A DNA stretch of 46,361 nucleotides from an uncultured Bacteroidales bacterium (lineage in GTDB: Bacteria > Bacteroidota > Bacteroidia > Bacteroidales > P3). Shown one piece after another: positions 40,009 through 46,361 of the stretch. The notes beneath the pieces were generated by a model that was not told the DNA's origin, did not search any database, and worked only from the letters and a program-made list of their open reading frames with translations. Within the stretch, counting starts at the first letter, position 1, and each line of letters begins with the position of its first letter. The DNA lies in the NCBI GenBank assembly GCA_900314725.1, contig OMWJ01000016.1:1-46361 (forward strand), written 5' to 3'. Made by a program: the position numbers and the translations under genes.

Positions 40009-40704
40009 ATGAAAAACTTTTGTTGCTTAGTTGTATTCAGCCTTATCAGTTTCATAGGTTTCGCTCAGCAAGATACAGAACAGTGTCCTTTTGGTGGAAG
40101 AGAAAACTGCACAGGATATTGCGGACTTTTTACAGATGGTAATAAAGACGGATATTGCGACTATTCTCTTTTAAATTTACCAAAAGAGAATAAAAAAGAA
40201 CAAAGCGAGAAACCTCCTGTTGCGGAGCCAAAACCCGTTGATACAGTTAAAGATAGTGTGCAAAATACTCAAATTATCAGTTCTGAAAGAGAATATGGTA
40301 ATCCTACTTTTGATAGTCTTCAAAATGCTTCGCCAACCATAGAGGAAGTTGATTCAGATACTGAAATTGAGAAGACAAAAGCCAAGACACCATATCACTT
40401 TTGGATACTTTTAATACTTACTCTTGTATTGTATGAATACACATCTTTGTTGGTGAAATACAACAAGATGAAAAAGATTACTCACAGAAAGATATGGAAT
40501 ACTATATTGCTTATAACTTGTCTTGTATCTTGTCTGTTGGGATTGTATATTGTCTTGGCAAAGATGTATGATTGGTCAATGGATTACATGACTATATTGC
40601 AACTTCATGTTGATTTTGGTATAGTAATGACGATTATAGCTATCATACATATTGTTTGGCATTGGAGATACTTTAGAAATATGATGAAAACTAAAGAAAG
40701 ATAA
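40009..40704 (+). CDS. Membrane protein, Cys4 module plus DUF4405-like part
   Basis: A 231-residue protein with signal peptide (1-20, GFAQ) and the same module as its neighbour, CPFGGRENCTGYCGLFTD and GNKDGYCDYS (Cys 26, 34, 38, 50). The D-x-N-x-D-G-x-C-D segment resembles an EF-hand/calcium loop. A Pro/Glu/Ser linker (about 55-127) leads to three or four membrane helices (about 131-148, 162-184, 192-218). His residues lie at 130, 159, 200, 214 and 218, and IHIVWHWRYF near the end resembles haem-binding helices of DUF4405/cytochrome b561-like proteins. A periplasmic redox or metal-linked role is inferred. A terminator follows. Confidence 0.75.
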   Translation: MKNFCCLVVFSLISFIGFAQQDTEQCPFGGRENCTGYCGLFTDGNKDGYCDYSLLNLPKENKKEQSEKPPVAEPKPVDTVKDSVQNTQIISSEREYGNPTFDSLQNASPTIEEVDSDTEIEKTKAKTPYHFWILLILTLVLYEYTSLLVKYNKMKKITHRKIWNTILLITCLVSCLLGLYIVLAKMYDWSMDYMTILQLHVDFGIVMTIIAIIHIVWHWRYFRNMMKTKER

Positions 40705-40734
40705 AGAGAACAATATCTATAATCATAACAAAAA

Positions 40735-40773
40735 ACACAGTATGTATATTATTCTTTTGCATACTGTGTTTTT
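40735..40773 (+). terminator. Terminator after Cys-rich gene pair
   Basis: Perfect 10-bp stem ACACAGTATG/CATACTGTGT preceded by A5 and followed by TTTT. Confidence 0.85.
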
Positions 40774-40834
40774 CTTTGAAAGGCTATCTGTGCTAAAACA
40801 TAATGGAGTTTTATAGTATTTGAGAAAAAAATTG

Positions 40835-40842
40835 TAATTTTG
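40835..40842 (+). promoter_or_regulatory. -7 element TAATTTTG for rbfA
   Basis: TAnnTTTG element that ends only 5 nt before the rbfA ATG. If used, the mRNA would be leaderless or nearly so. A weaker element, TAGTATTTG, at 40814-40822 is an alternative. Confidence 0.5.
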
Positions 40843-40847
40843 CACCT

Positions 40848-41231
40848 ATGGAAAATAGAAGAATGGAAAAGATAAACAGACTTATCCAAAAGGATTTGTC
40901 TGAGATACTAAGAGAGAAAAGTCGTGAAGAATTTCTGTCTTGTCTGATAAGTGTTACAAAGGTAAGCGTAACTTCTGACTTATCATTGGCAAGAGTTTAT
41001 ATAAGTGTGTTTGTCCCTGTTAATTGTCCTATAGAAATAACGCAAGGTAAAGACAATCCATTAAGTAAAGAACTTGCTCTCTTGCAAATAGTGAAAGAAA
41101 AGAAAGATTTTATACGAATGATTCTTGCTCAAAAAGAAAGGCATCAACTGAGAATAATACCAGATATTGTTTTCTTTTTAGATGACACTTTGGATTATGC
41201 AGCAAGAATAGATGAACTTCTAAAAAAATAA
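40848..41231 (+). CDS. rbfA: Ribosome-binding factor A
   Basis: A 127-residue 30S maturation factor. MENRRMEKINRLIQKDLSEI matches the Bacteroidota RbfA start (M-E-x-x-R-x-x-K-I-x-R-L-I-Q-K-E/D-L), so the first ATG is preferred over the one at 40863. LISVTKVSVTSDLSLARVYI and the C-terminal RIIPDIVFFLDDTLDYAARI are KH-fold family blocks. It precedes a LolC/E-type permease by 15 nt, a common Bacteroidota order. Confidence 0.94.
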   Translation: MENRRMEKINRLIQKDLSEILREKSREEFLSCLISVTKVSVTSDLSLARVYISVFVPVNCPIEITQGKDNPLSKELALLQIVKEKKDFIRMILAQKERHQLRIIPDIVFFLDDTLDYAARIDELLKK

Positions 41232-41246
41232 ATCATATCTTCTGTG

Positions 41247-42479
41247 ATGAAGAGTAGGACTCTCTTTTTTATAGTACGCAGGTTGTGTTTCTCCAAAAGA
41301 AATAAGGGGATAGTGCATATTATCTCTTTGATTTCTTTGATAGGAGTTGCTATTGGCAGTTTGGCATTGTTGGTTGTCTTGAGCGTTTTCAATGGTTTTA
41401 CTTCAGTAGCACAGCAGATGTTGGAAAAAGAAAACCCTCCTATTCTCATAGAAACAACACAGGGCAAAACATTCAATCAAAACAGTGTTATAAAACTTCT
41501 TAAAACCTCTTCAATACAAAAAAATAATCTTGCTATTGTTCCTATTGTAGAACAGACAGCAATGGTTTCTGTTGGAGATAAGCAGAAAATAGTAAAACTT
41601 ATAGGAACAACAGATGAATATTTTAAGTATAATCATCTGGATACTGCGTTTGTAAATGGCAAAGAGACATTCTTTGGATTGAAAGAAGATGTTTGTATTA
41701 TGGGAATAGGGCTTGCCGTGGATTTAGGCTTACAAAAAGGAGCAGAAAGAATGGGGATAAGAGTTCAGATTACTGTTCCCGAGTTGGATAACGAAGATGC
41801 TACGGTTGTTGAAGATATGCTAAGAAGCGAAAATGTGATGTTTTTAGGTGCTTTTCAAACTCATTCGGCTTTAGACAATGAATATATCTTTGTAAATATA
41901 GACAAGGCAAGAGAACTTTTGAACTACAAAGCAGAAGATGTAACTGCTCTATATGATATTCCTAAACAAAATATAGATAAAGATAAATATATAATAGCAA
42001 GAAAAGAATCTTTAAAAGGATTGCAAAATATTTCTGCAAAAAATCTTTTAGAGCAGCAACCATTGTACTTCCGTATAGTGAAGAGTGAGAAACTTGCAGT
42101 ATATGTCATTCTTTCTTTTATTATATTCATTGCGACAATCAATATCCTTTCTTCACTCATAATTTTATATATTCAAAAAAGACGGATGAATTACATCTTC
42201 AGAGCAATAGGAACAACGAAAAGAGATTTACGTAAGATATATTTTTATTATGGAATTACGATAAATGTTGTTGGTTGTTTGCTCGGCGTAGTTGTGGGCT
42301 TGGTGTTTTGTTTTCTTCAACAAGAATTTGGGCTTATTAAACTTAGTGAAGAGAACTTTGTTGTTAATGCTTTCCCTATAAAAATTTTGTTTTGGGATAT
42401 AATAAGAATACTACTTATTGTGTTAATAATAGGTGGAGTTACGATTAAGATAATAACAAACAGATTAAAAATAAAATAA
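41247..42479 (+). CDS. LolC/E-type ABC transporter permease (FtsX family)
   Basis: A 410-residue inner-membrane protein. Start is ATG 41247 (MKSRTLFFIVRRL) rather than the GTG just before it. One N-terminal helix (about 24-49, IISLISLIGVAIGSLALLVVL, with VFNGF after it) is followed by a large periplasmic domain to about 275, then three helices with ILSSLIILYIQKRR and the FRAIGTTKRDLRKIYFYYG coupling loop. This is the lipoprotein-releasing (LolE-like) pattern. The ATPase subunit is not in the window. cysS follows after 4 nt. Confidence 0.88.
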   Translation: MKSRTLFFIVRRLCFSKRNKGIVHIISLISLIGVAIGSLALLVVLSVFNGFTSVAQQMLEKENPPILIETTQGKTFNQNSVIKLLKTSSIQKNNLAIVPIVEQTAMVSVGDKQKIVKLIGTTDEYFKYNHLDTAFVNGKETFFGLKEDVCIMGIGLAVDLGLQKGAERMGIRVQITVPELDNEDATVVEDMLRSENVMFLGAFQTHSALDNEYIFVNIDKARELLNYKAEDVTALYDIPKQNIDKDKYIIARKESLKGLQNISAKNLLEQQPLYFRIVKSEKLAVYVILSFIIFIATINILSSLIILYIQKRRMNYIFRAIGTTKRDLRKIYFYYGITINVVGCLLGVVVGLVFCFLQQEFGLIKLSEENFVVNAFPIKILFWDIIRILLIVLIIGGVTIKIITNRLKIK

Positions 42480-42483
42480 AAAT

Positions 42484-43962
42484 ATGGCAACAGAAAAACT
42501 ATCGGTTAGATTATATAATACTCTTAGCGGAATGAAAGAAGGTTTCCGCCCATTGAGAGAAGATAGAGTTGGGATGTATGTTTGCGGGCCTACAGTTTAT
42601 GGAGAAGCTCATCTGGGACATGCTCGCAGTGCTATTACTTTTGACATCGTTTATAGAGTATTGAAATATGCTGGCTATAACGTAAGATATGTAAGAAACT
42701 TTACTGATGTAGGACATCTTCTTAATGATGCTGACGAAGGAGATGATAAAGTTGAGAAGAAAGCTCTTGCAGAAAATAAAGAACCACAAGAAGTTGCACA
42801 ATATTATGAAGCAAAATATCTTTGGGCTGTTGATTCCTTAAACTGTTTGCGACCAAACCTTATGCCTATTGCTTCTGGTCATATAATGGAGCAGATAGAT
42901 ATTGTAAAGGCTCTTCTTGACAAAGGCTTGGCATATGAAAGTGAGGGCAGCGTTTATTTTGATGTGGAAAAATATAATAATACCATAAAAAAATATGGTG
43001 TCCTTTCTCACCGAACTCTTGAAGATACTAAAGACAATTCAAGAGAATTGGCAGGACAACAGGAAAAACATAATCCATTTGATTTTGCTCTTTGGAAGAA
43101 AGCTCCTAAAGAACACATAATGAAATGGCAAAGTCCTTGGTCTTTAGGCTTTCCTGGCTGGCATTTAGAATGTACTGCCATGGGAAAGAAATATTTGGGT
43201 GAAGAATTTGACATTCACGGTGGCGGAATGGACCTTTTGTTCCCTCATCACGACTGTGAGATAGCTCAAAGTGTGGGTGCTTTTGGCAAAATGCCTGCAA
43301 AGTATTGGCTACATAATAATATGATTACCATAGAAGGCAGAAAGATGGGCAAGAGTTATAATAACTTTATAACCATAACAGAAATGTTCTCTGGAACTCA
43401 TCATCTTTTGCAGAAAGCATACTCTCCTATGACCATACGTTTCTTTATGCTTATGGCACACTATCGCAGTACTTTGGACTTCTCTAATGAAGCACTTATT
43501 GCATCCGAGAAAGGTTTTGCTCGCCTTATGGAAGCAAAGAAGAAAATCTCTTCTCTGCCAGAGAGCAAAGAGACTTCTTTCCCATTAAAGAAGATAATGG
43601 AAGATGCTATTGACGCTGTATTGGACGACTTCAACACTCCTATCTGTATTGCCAATTTGTTTGAACTTTGCAAGCATATCAATAGTGTTGCAGACAAGAA
43701 AGCGACAATAAGCAAAGAAGATAAAGAATACTTAGAGCAGAATTTCAATGCTTTATGCAAAGATGTCTTAGGTCTGAAAGAAGATAATAGTGGTACGGAT
43801 ACTAAGGTTGTTGAAGGACTGATGAATCTGATTTTGGAAGTCAGAAAGTCAGCACGCGAACAAAAAGACTATGCTACCTCAGACAAAATACGCGATGCAT
43901 TGAAAGAAGTAGGCATTGAGATAAAAGACTCTAAAGAAGGAGCTGAGTGGAGACTAATGTAA
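42484..43962 (+). CDS. cysS: Cysteinyl-tRNA synthetase
   Basis: A 492-residue class I aminoacyl-tRNA synthetase. The HIGH-type motif is HLGH (43-46) in YVCGPTVYGEAHLGHARS, and the KMSKS-type motif is KMGKS (287-291), a variant common in Bacteroidota. Zinc ligands are visible as C34, the Cys in WHLECTAMG, and the FPHHDCEIAQ segment. The C-terminal DALR-like helical domain ends GAEWRLM. Length is normal. It is cotranscribed with the LolC/E-type gene and ends at a strong terminator. Confidence 0.97.
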   Translation: MATEKLSVRLYNTLSGMKEGFRPLREDRVGMYVCGPTVYGEAHLGHARSAITFDIVYRVLKYAGYNVRYVRNFTDVGHLLNDADEGDDKVEKKALAENKEPQEVAQYYEAKYLWAVDSLNCLRPNLMPIASGHIMEQIDIVKALLDKGLAYESEGSVYFDVEKYNNTIKKYGVLSHRTLEDTKDNSRELAGQQEKHNPFDFALWKKAPKEHIMKWQSPWSLGFPGWHLECTAMGKKYLGEEFDIHGGGMDLLFPHHDCEIAQSVGAFGKMPAKYWLHNNMITIEGRKMGKSYNNFITITEMFSGTHHLLQKAYSPMTIRFFMLMAHYRSTLDFSNEALIASEKGFARLMEAKKKISSLPESKETSFPLKKIMEDAIDAVLDDFNTPICIANLFELCKHINSVADKKATISKEDKEYLEQNFNALCKDVLGLKEDNSGTDTKVVEGLMNLILEVRKSAREQKDYATSDKIRDALKEVGIEIKDSKEGAEWRLM

Positions 43963-43987
43963 TAAAATACTTTCATTGATATTTTAT

Positions 43988-44027
43988 AAGGAGAATAAAA
44001 CATTGGCTTTTATTCTCCTTGTTTTAT
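43988..44027 (+). terminator. cysS terminator
   Basis: Perfect 13-bp stem AAGGAGAATAAAA/TTTTATTCTCCTT with a 7-nt loop, then GTTTTATT. Confidence 0.88.
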
Positions 44028-44111
44028 TCTATTCTGTCTATTTTTTATTGATGGCAGATAAAGAAAAGTCTTATAAAAGATTTCGTGAAAAAAGTCTTCG
44101 TTTTCGCAAAA

Positions 44112-44147
44112 AAAGAGTTGGTTTTAATTTTTTAAAACCAACTCTTT
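44112..44147. terminator. Perfect 15-bp palindrome, right copy
   Basis: AAAGAGTTGGTTTTA (44112-44126) pairs perfectly with 44133-44147. It is the counterpart of the palindrome at 2634-2669, but its loop sequence stands in the opposite orientation relative to the flanking inverted repeat. It lies between converging genes. Confidence 0.75.
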
Positions 44148-44193
44148 ACACCCTAAACATCAAGAGTTAAAAAATTAAAACGAAGACTTTTTT
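44140..44193 (-). repeat. Inverted repeat block B, right arm (54 bp, perfect)
   Basis: Reverse complement of 2579-2632 without mismatch. Confidence 0.9.
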
Positions 44194-44239
44194 TTCTGAT
44201 AATGAACTTTGTTTTCGCTGTCAAGGATTCTTACAATAT
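44175..44239 (-). pseudogene. Broken end of a T9SS sorting domain
   Basis: Reading the - strand gives VRILDSENKVHYQKKK and then a stop, matching the end of the sorting domain at 2326-2580 (VRIFDSENKVHYQKLIKQ). The last codons are deleted, so the frame runs into the terminator repeat. No sorting-domain start is found upstream, so only the 3' end survived. Confidence 0.8.
44194..44237 (-). repeat. Inverted repeat block A, right arm
   Basis: Reverse complement of 2521-2564 with one mismatch visible (CTTGAC instead of TTTGAC). Confidence 0.85.
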
Positions 44240-44378
44240 TCCTTTTACAGATGTTCTTTTTACGGAGTTCCAAAGGAATTAATTAACGGTAGGAAAAGGT
44301 GTCGCTTTATTAAAAATATCTTCGCTTTTAATTGAAAATCTTTGTTTTTTATTTCCTTATATATTTTTTAACACCTAA

Positions 44379-44392
44379 TGTATCAAAGTTCC
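44379..44392 (-). repeat. GGAACTTTGATACA element, right copy
   Basis: Inverted exact copy of 2307-2320, again placed just after a cassette lipoprotein gene. Confidence 0.7.
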
Positions 44393-44436
44393 TATCCCCA
44401 TTGTTTTCCCCACTGTTTTTTAGTCTTTTCGTAAAT

Positions 44437-44937
44437 TTACTTTATTTTTCTATATATAATATTGTATTCAACATCGTCATTGTGAAAATAATCCCAAGCA
44501 GGAATTGTGATTTCATAGATATTGTCTTCATTTCTTGTTAATTGATACTTATACATTTTTCTATTTGTTTTGTCTGTGGAAAAATTTATATAAGAATTTT
44601 CCAACAATTCAAATGTAGAACCATCATAATATCCTAATTCACTTGTTTCTTTCACTGCACCACTTTTATAAAATGTTAGAGTATCTTCGAATACAGAATA
44701 CCCATAAACATGAACATATGCGCCTTCCCAAGAGCCAATAAAAACTTTTTTTAGTTGTTCCAATGTCATTTCTTCTATTGGAATACTATCCAAGTCTTCA
44801 TCGTCTTCTTGTGTAGTATTTGTGGTTGTCTTTGCATCATCTTCTTCATCATCACTACAACTGACGGTTACTAAACCTAAACTTACTACTGCAAAGAATA
44901 AAAACAATATCTTTGCTAAATTTTCTATTTTTTTCAT
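44437..44937 (-). CDS. Surface lipoprotein, cassette family, lipocalin-like
   Basis: A 166-residue predicted lipoprotein with signal peptide MKKIENLAKILFLFFA and lipobox TVSC, then SDDEEDDAKT and more acidic residues, as in surface-exported lipoproteins. The mature domain from about residue 65 (FIGSWEGAYVHVYG, then DTLTFYKSGAV and MYKYQLTRNEDNIYEITI) has the GSW...LTF pattern of small lipocalin-like domains. The ATG overlaps the stop of the preceding T9SS gene (TTATGA), so they are coupled. Signal-peptide DNA is almost the same as in the left-edge genes. Confidence 0.78.
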   Translation of the reverse strand: MKKIENLAKILFLFFAVVSLGLVTVSCSDDEEDDAKTTTNTTQEDDEDLDSIPIEEMTLEQLKKVFIGSWEGAYVHVYGYSVFEDTLTFYKSGAVKETSELGYYDGSTFELLENSYINFSTDKTNRKMYKYQLTRNEDNIYEITIPAWDYFHNDDVEYNIIYRKIK

Positions 44938-45833
44938 AATTTGATAATCTTTTGCATAATGTTAGTGTTTATTTCTCTTATAAAATATATTCCTTGTTTT
45001 AATTGAGAAATGTCTAAGAAATTATTATACAAAGATTGATTTAATAATACATTACCATAAATATCTATAACTTGTATCTGCAACGGAAACGTATCCGATT
45101 TAATATATAGAGTTCCTGTTTCTACTATTGTCGGATAAATCAGCAACCTTGATTGTGAAATATCCTCTATTCCTTGCCATATATAACAGTAATCATACAT
45201 CCAGTTAGAATAAAATAAATTATCATTACTGCTACAACAAAGTAAGTCTGTCGTACATCCGTCATAAACAAAAATATATCCAAGCAATCCTTGTGAGCCA
45301 CCTATACCTTCTATGCATATGTACTCACCTCCATAAGGGACTTCTTTATTAAAATCAAATAATTTAAGAGTCTCTCCATTAATAATTGTATCTCTAACAT
45401 CTTTTACCACAGATAAATCAAAGCCACAGTTTATGAATTCTTCATCAGAACTTGTAAGGATATAGAAAGTATCACCAATAGTCAAACCAAAGTCATATAA
45501 TAAATACTCTTCAGTACATTCAGGATAATACTCAATATTTCTATAATAGACTTTTAGGGAATCTTGACGGATAAGTTTCCCGTAAAAATTAAAAATATCG
45601 CTGTCTTCGTAAACTCCTTTCTCAAGTATCTTTTTGTATTCTTTGTTATCATAGATTGTATCTCCTGCAATCTTATATGTTATTGTTTGCTGAAGTAAAG
45701 GATAATTAAACAAGACATTCCATTGTTTTGTTGTATCTACAATATTTTTGCTAAACTCTGTCTGTGCAAATATAGTTAGGCAACTACATAAAACAAATAT
45801 CAGTATTGATACGAAATTTGTTATTTTTTTCAT
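44934..45833 (-). CDS. Secreted protein with T9SS sorting domain
   Basis: A 299-residue protein with signal peptide (about 1-23, IFAQ) and a type A sorting domain from about residue 228 (LLIYPTIVETGTLYI, IQVIDIYGNVLLNQSL, LKQGIYFIREI, ending KIIKL). The middle, with YKKILEKGVYED, YLLYDFGLTIGDTFYI and CIEGIGGSQGLLGYI, matches the pattern of small secreted Bacteroidota proteins of unknown function that carry these tails. The usual PNP of the tail is YPT here. AGGAGG 8 nt before the ATG gives a strong ribosome site. It lies between two cassette lipoproteins. Confidence 0.78.
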   Translation of the reverse strand: MKKITNFVSILIFVLCSCLTIFAQTEFSKNIVDTTKQWNVLFNYPLLQQTITYKIAGDTIYDNKEYKKILEKGVYEDSDIFNFYGKLIRQDSLKVYYRNIEYYPECTEEYLLYDFGLTIGDTFYILTSSDEEFINCGFDLSVVKDVRDTIINGETLKLFDFNKEVPYGGEYICIEGIGGSQGLLGYIFVYDGCTTDLLCCSSNDNLFYSNWMYDYCYIWQGIEDISQSRLLIYPTIVETGTLYIKSDTFPLQIQVIDIYGNVLLNQSLYNNFLDISQLKQGIYFIREINTNIMQKIIKL

Positions 45834-45845
45834 AGTTTTCCTCCT

Positions 45846-46292
45846 TTAATATTCTATTTCTATTATTTCAATATCTTGAGTAGAATCAAAGTAAGGAGTT
45901 GTATGAAGGGTATCTTCACCTTCTTTTAGTTCCCTTACATTTCCCATAATTCCTTTTAGTTTTACTCCATTTTTGTTTCTTTTCGCCTTGTCTAATACAG
46001 ATAATTTTATCTTACTTGGATTACAAACATAATAGTAATGCTCATGATAAAATACCCCACTTGACGAGTAATATATAATAGGCATATTGTTTTTTACTAA
46101 CAAATACACATCTTTTTCTGAATACTCATCAGATTTTATTATTCGATTAGATTCTATTATTTCTGTACTGCAGTCATCACAATAGTTTTCTCCTCCTTCT
46201 TCATCATCACTACAACTAACGGTTACTAAACCTAAACTTACTACTGCAAAGAATAGAAATAATATCTTTGCTAAATGTTTTGATTTATTCAT
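45846..46292 (-). CDS. Surface lipoprotein, cassette family (CDDC type)
   Basis: A 148-residue predicted lipoprotein starting MNKSKHLAKILFLFFAVVSL with lipobox TVSC and SDDEEGG. Its mature start GGENYCDDCSTEI is identical to that of the left-edge gene at 753, and HYYYVCNPSKIKLSV corresponds to FYYICNPTKIPI there; the rest is diverged. The first six residues differ from the other cassette genes (NKSKH instead of KKLEN), although the leader repeat before it is conserved. It is the first gene of a three-gene - strand set (lipoprotein, T9SS protein, lipoprotein). Function unknown. Confidence 0.78.
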   Translation of the reverse strand: MNKSKHLAKILFLFFAVVSLGLVTVSCSDDEEGGENYCDDCSTEIIESNRIIKSDEYSEKDVYLLVKNNMPIIYYSSSGVFYHEHYYYVCNPSKIKLSVLDKAKRNKNGVKLKGIMGNVRELKEGEDTLHTTPYFDSTQDIEIIEIEY

Positions 46293-46361
46293 ATTTTATA
46301 TGTTTTTTATTTTTCCTACTCATTTAAAGGCTTTTCGGAATCCTCCTTTTTATTTAAACGT
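46293..46361 (-). repeat. Lipoprotein 5' leader repeat, copy 3 (cut by window end)
   Basis: Inverted copy of the leader at 151-241 and 1801-1890, including ACGTTTAAATAAAAAGG, AGGATTCCGAAAAGCC and the A-rich run to the ATG. The window stops inside the repeat. Confidence 0.8.

Larger units (their letters stand above)
44059..44193. repeat. Dispersed intergenic repeat units, array D
   Basis: Units GTCTTCGTTTTCGC and GAGTTGGTTTTAA on the + strand, then the inverted block B carrying CATCAAGAGTT and AAAACGAAGAC. Cores are the same as in arrays A, B, C and E. Confidence 0.7.
43963..44436. other. 474-bp convergent intergenic region
   Basis: No real gene. It contains the cysS terminator (43988-44027), repeat array D with a palindromic terminator (44059-44193), a broken T9SS sorting-domain end (44175-44239), an undetermined AT-rich stretch (44250-44370) and the GGAACTTTGATACA element (44379-44392, inverted). 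An ORF at 43976-44170 runs through the terminator and is not believed. Confidence 0.75.

Noticed and set aside
43976-44170. 64-residue ORF after cysS
   Set aside because: Runs through the cysS terminator and repeat array D, with composition explained by those elements.
1-46361. Integrated mobile element or phage bounded by the inverted repeats
   Set aside because: No transposase, integrase or phage gene lies between the repeats, and the core is mostly housekeeping genes.

Overview
The window is AT-rich DNA from a member of the Bacteroidota, most likely a Bacteroidales relative. Four things point there: many promoters with the Bacteroidota -7 element TAnnTTTG, proteins ending in type IX secretion (T9SS) sorting domains, a PorT-like protein and a gingipain-family (C25) protease, and family-typical genes such as a DUF4271 protein beside hemD-rnpA and an S16 with an acidic Lys/Ala/Glu tail. 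It looks chromosomal, with no plasmid, phage or transposase genes. The species cannot be named from the sequence.

Layout. Both ends (1-2700 and 44100-46361) hold small surface lipoproteins that share a nearly identical signal-peptide region (and, in three of five, a shared 5' leader) but have different mature parts. The left set is on the + strand and the right set on the - strand. Remnants of a T9SS sorting domain and a 54-bp perfect inverted repeat make the two ends imperfect mirror images around a roughly 41 kb core. Positions 2758-13355 are almost all - strand: ferredoxin, a conserved hypothetical, tRNA-Glu, rpsT, tatD, a C25 protease, DUF4271, hemD, rnpA, a GH20 hexosaminidase and a small membrane protein. 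Positions 13668-22450 hold psd, an rluA-type gene, corA, ppdK, a metallophosphoesterase, hsp20 and serC. Positions 22540-26687 hold a membrane-bound AraC-type regulator, a divergent lipoprotein gene, and rpsF-rpsR-rplI-trmH-like. Positions 26871-34691 form an envelope block: a T9SS-secreted Ig-like protein, a COG2509-type flavoprotein, PorT-like, two outer-membrane barrels and a Wzx-like flippase. Positions 34826-43962 hold an LD-carboxypeptidase, an Ig-like lipoprotein, rpsP-rimM, comF, a Cys/Lys-repeat protein paired with a His-rich membrane protein, rbfA, a LolC/E-type permease and cysS.

How the genes fit together. The core is housekeeping (translation, tRNA and rRNA maturation, phospholipid, serine and pyruvate metabolism) interleaved with envelope functions. 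Two cargo proteins in the core and one at the right edge carry T9SS sorting domains, and a PorT-like component is encoded in the window. One of the cargos is a predicted Arg/Lys-type protease and another is almost free of Arg and Lys.

Most unusual items: (i) the mirrored lipoprotein cassettes; (ii) the two-gene Cys-rich and His-rich membrane pair sharing one N-terminal Cys4/acidic module; (iii) tandem ~20-24 nt repeat units in five intergenic regions; (iv) interlocked inverted repeats upstream of ppdK; (v) the basic-residue-depleted secreted protein. All functional statements come from reading the sequence and family knowledge; no database search was run.
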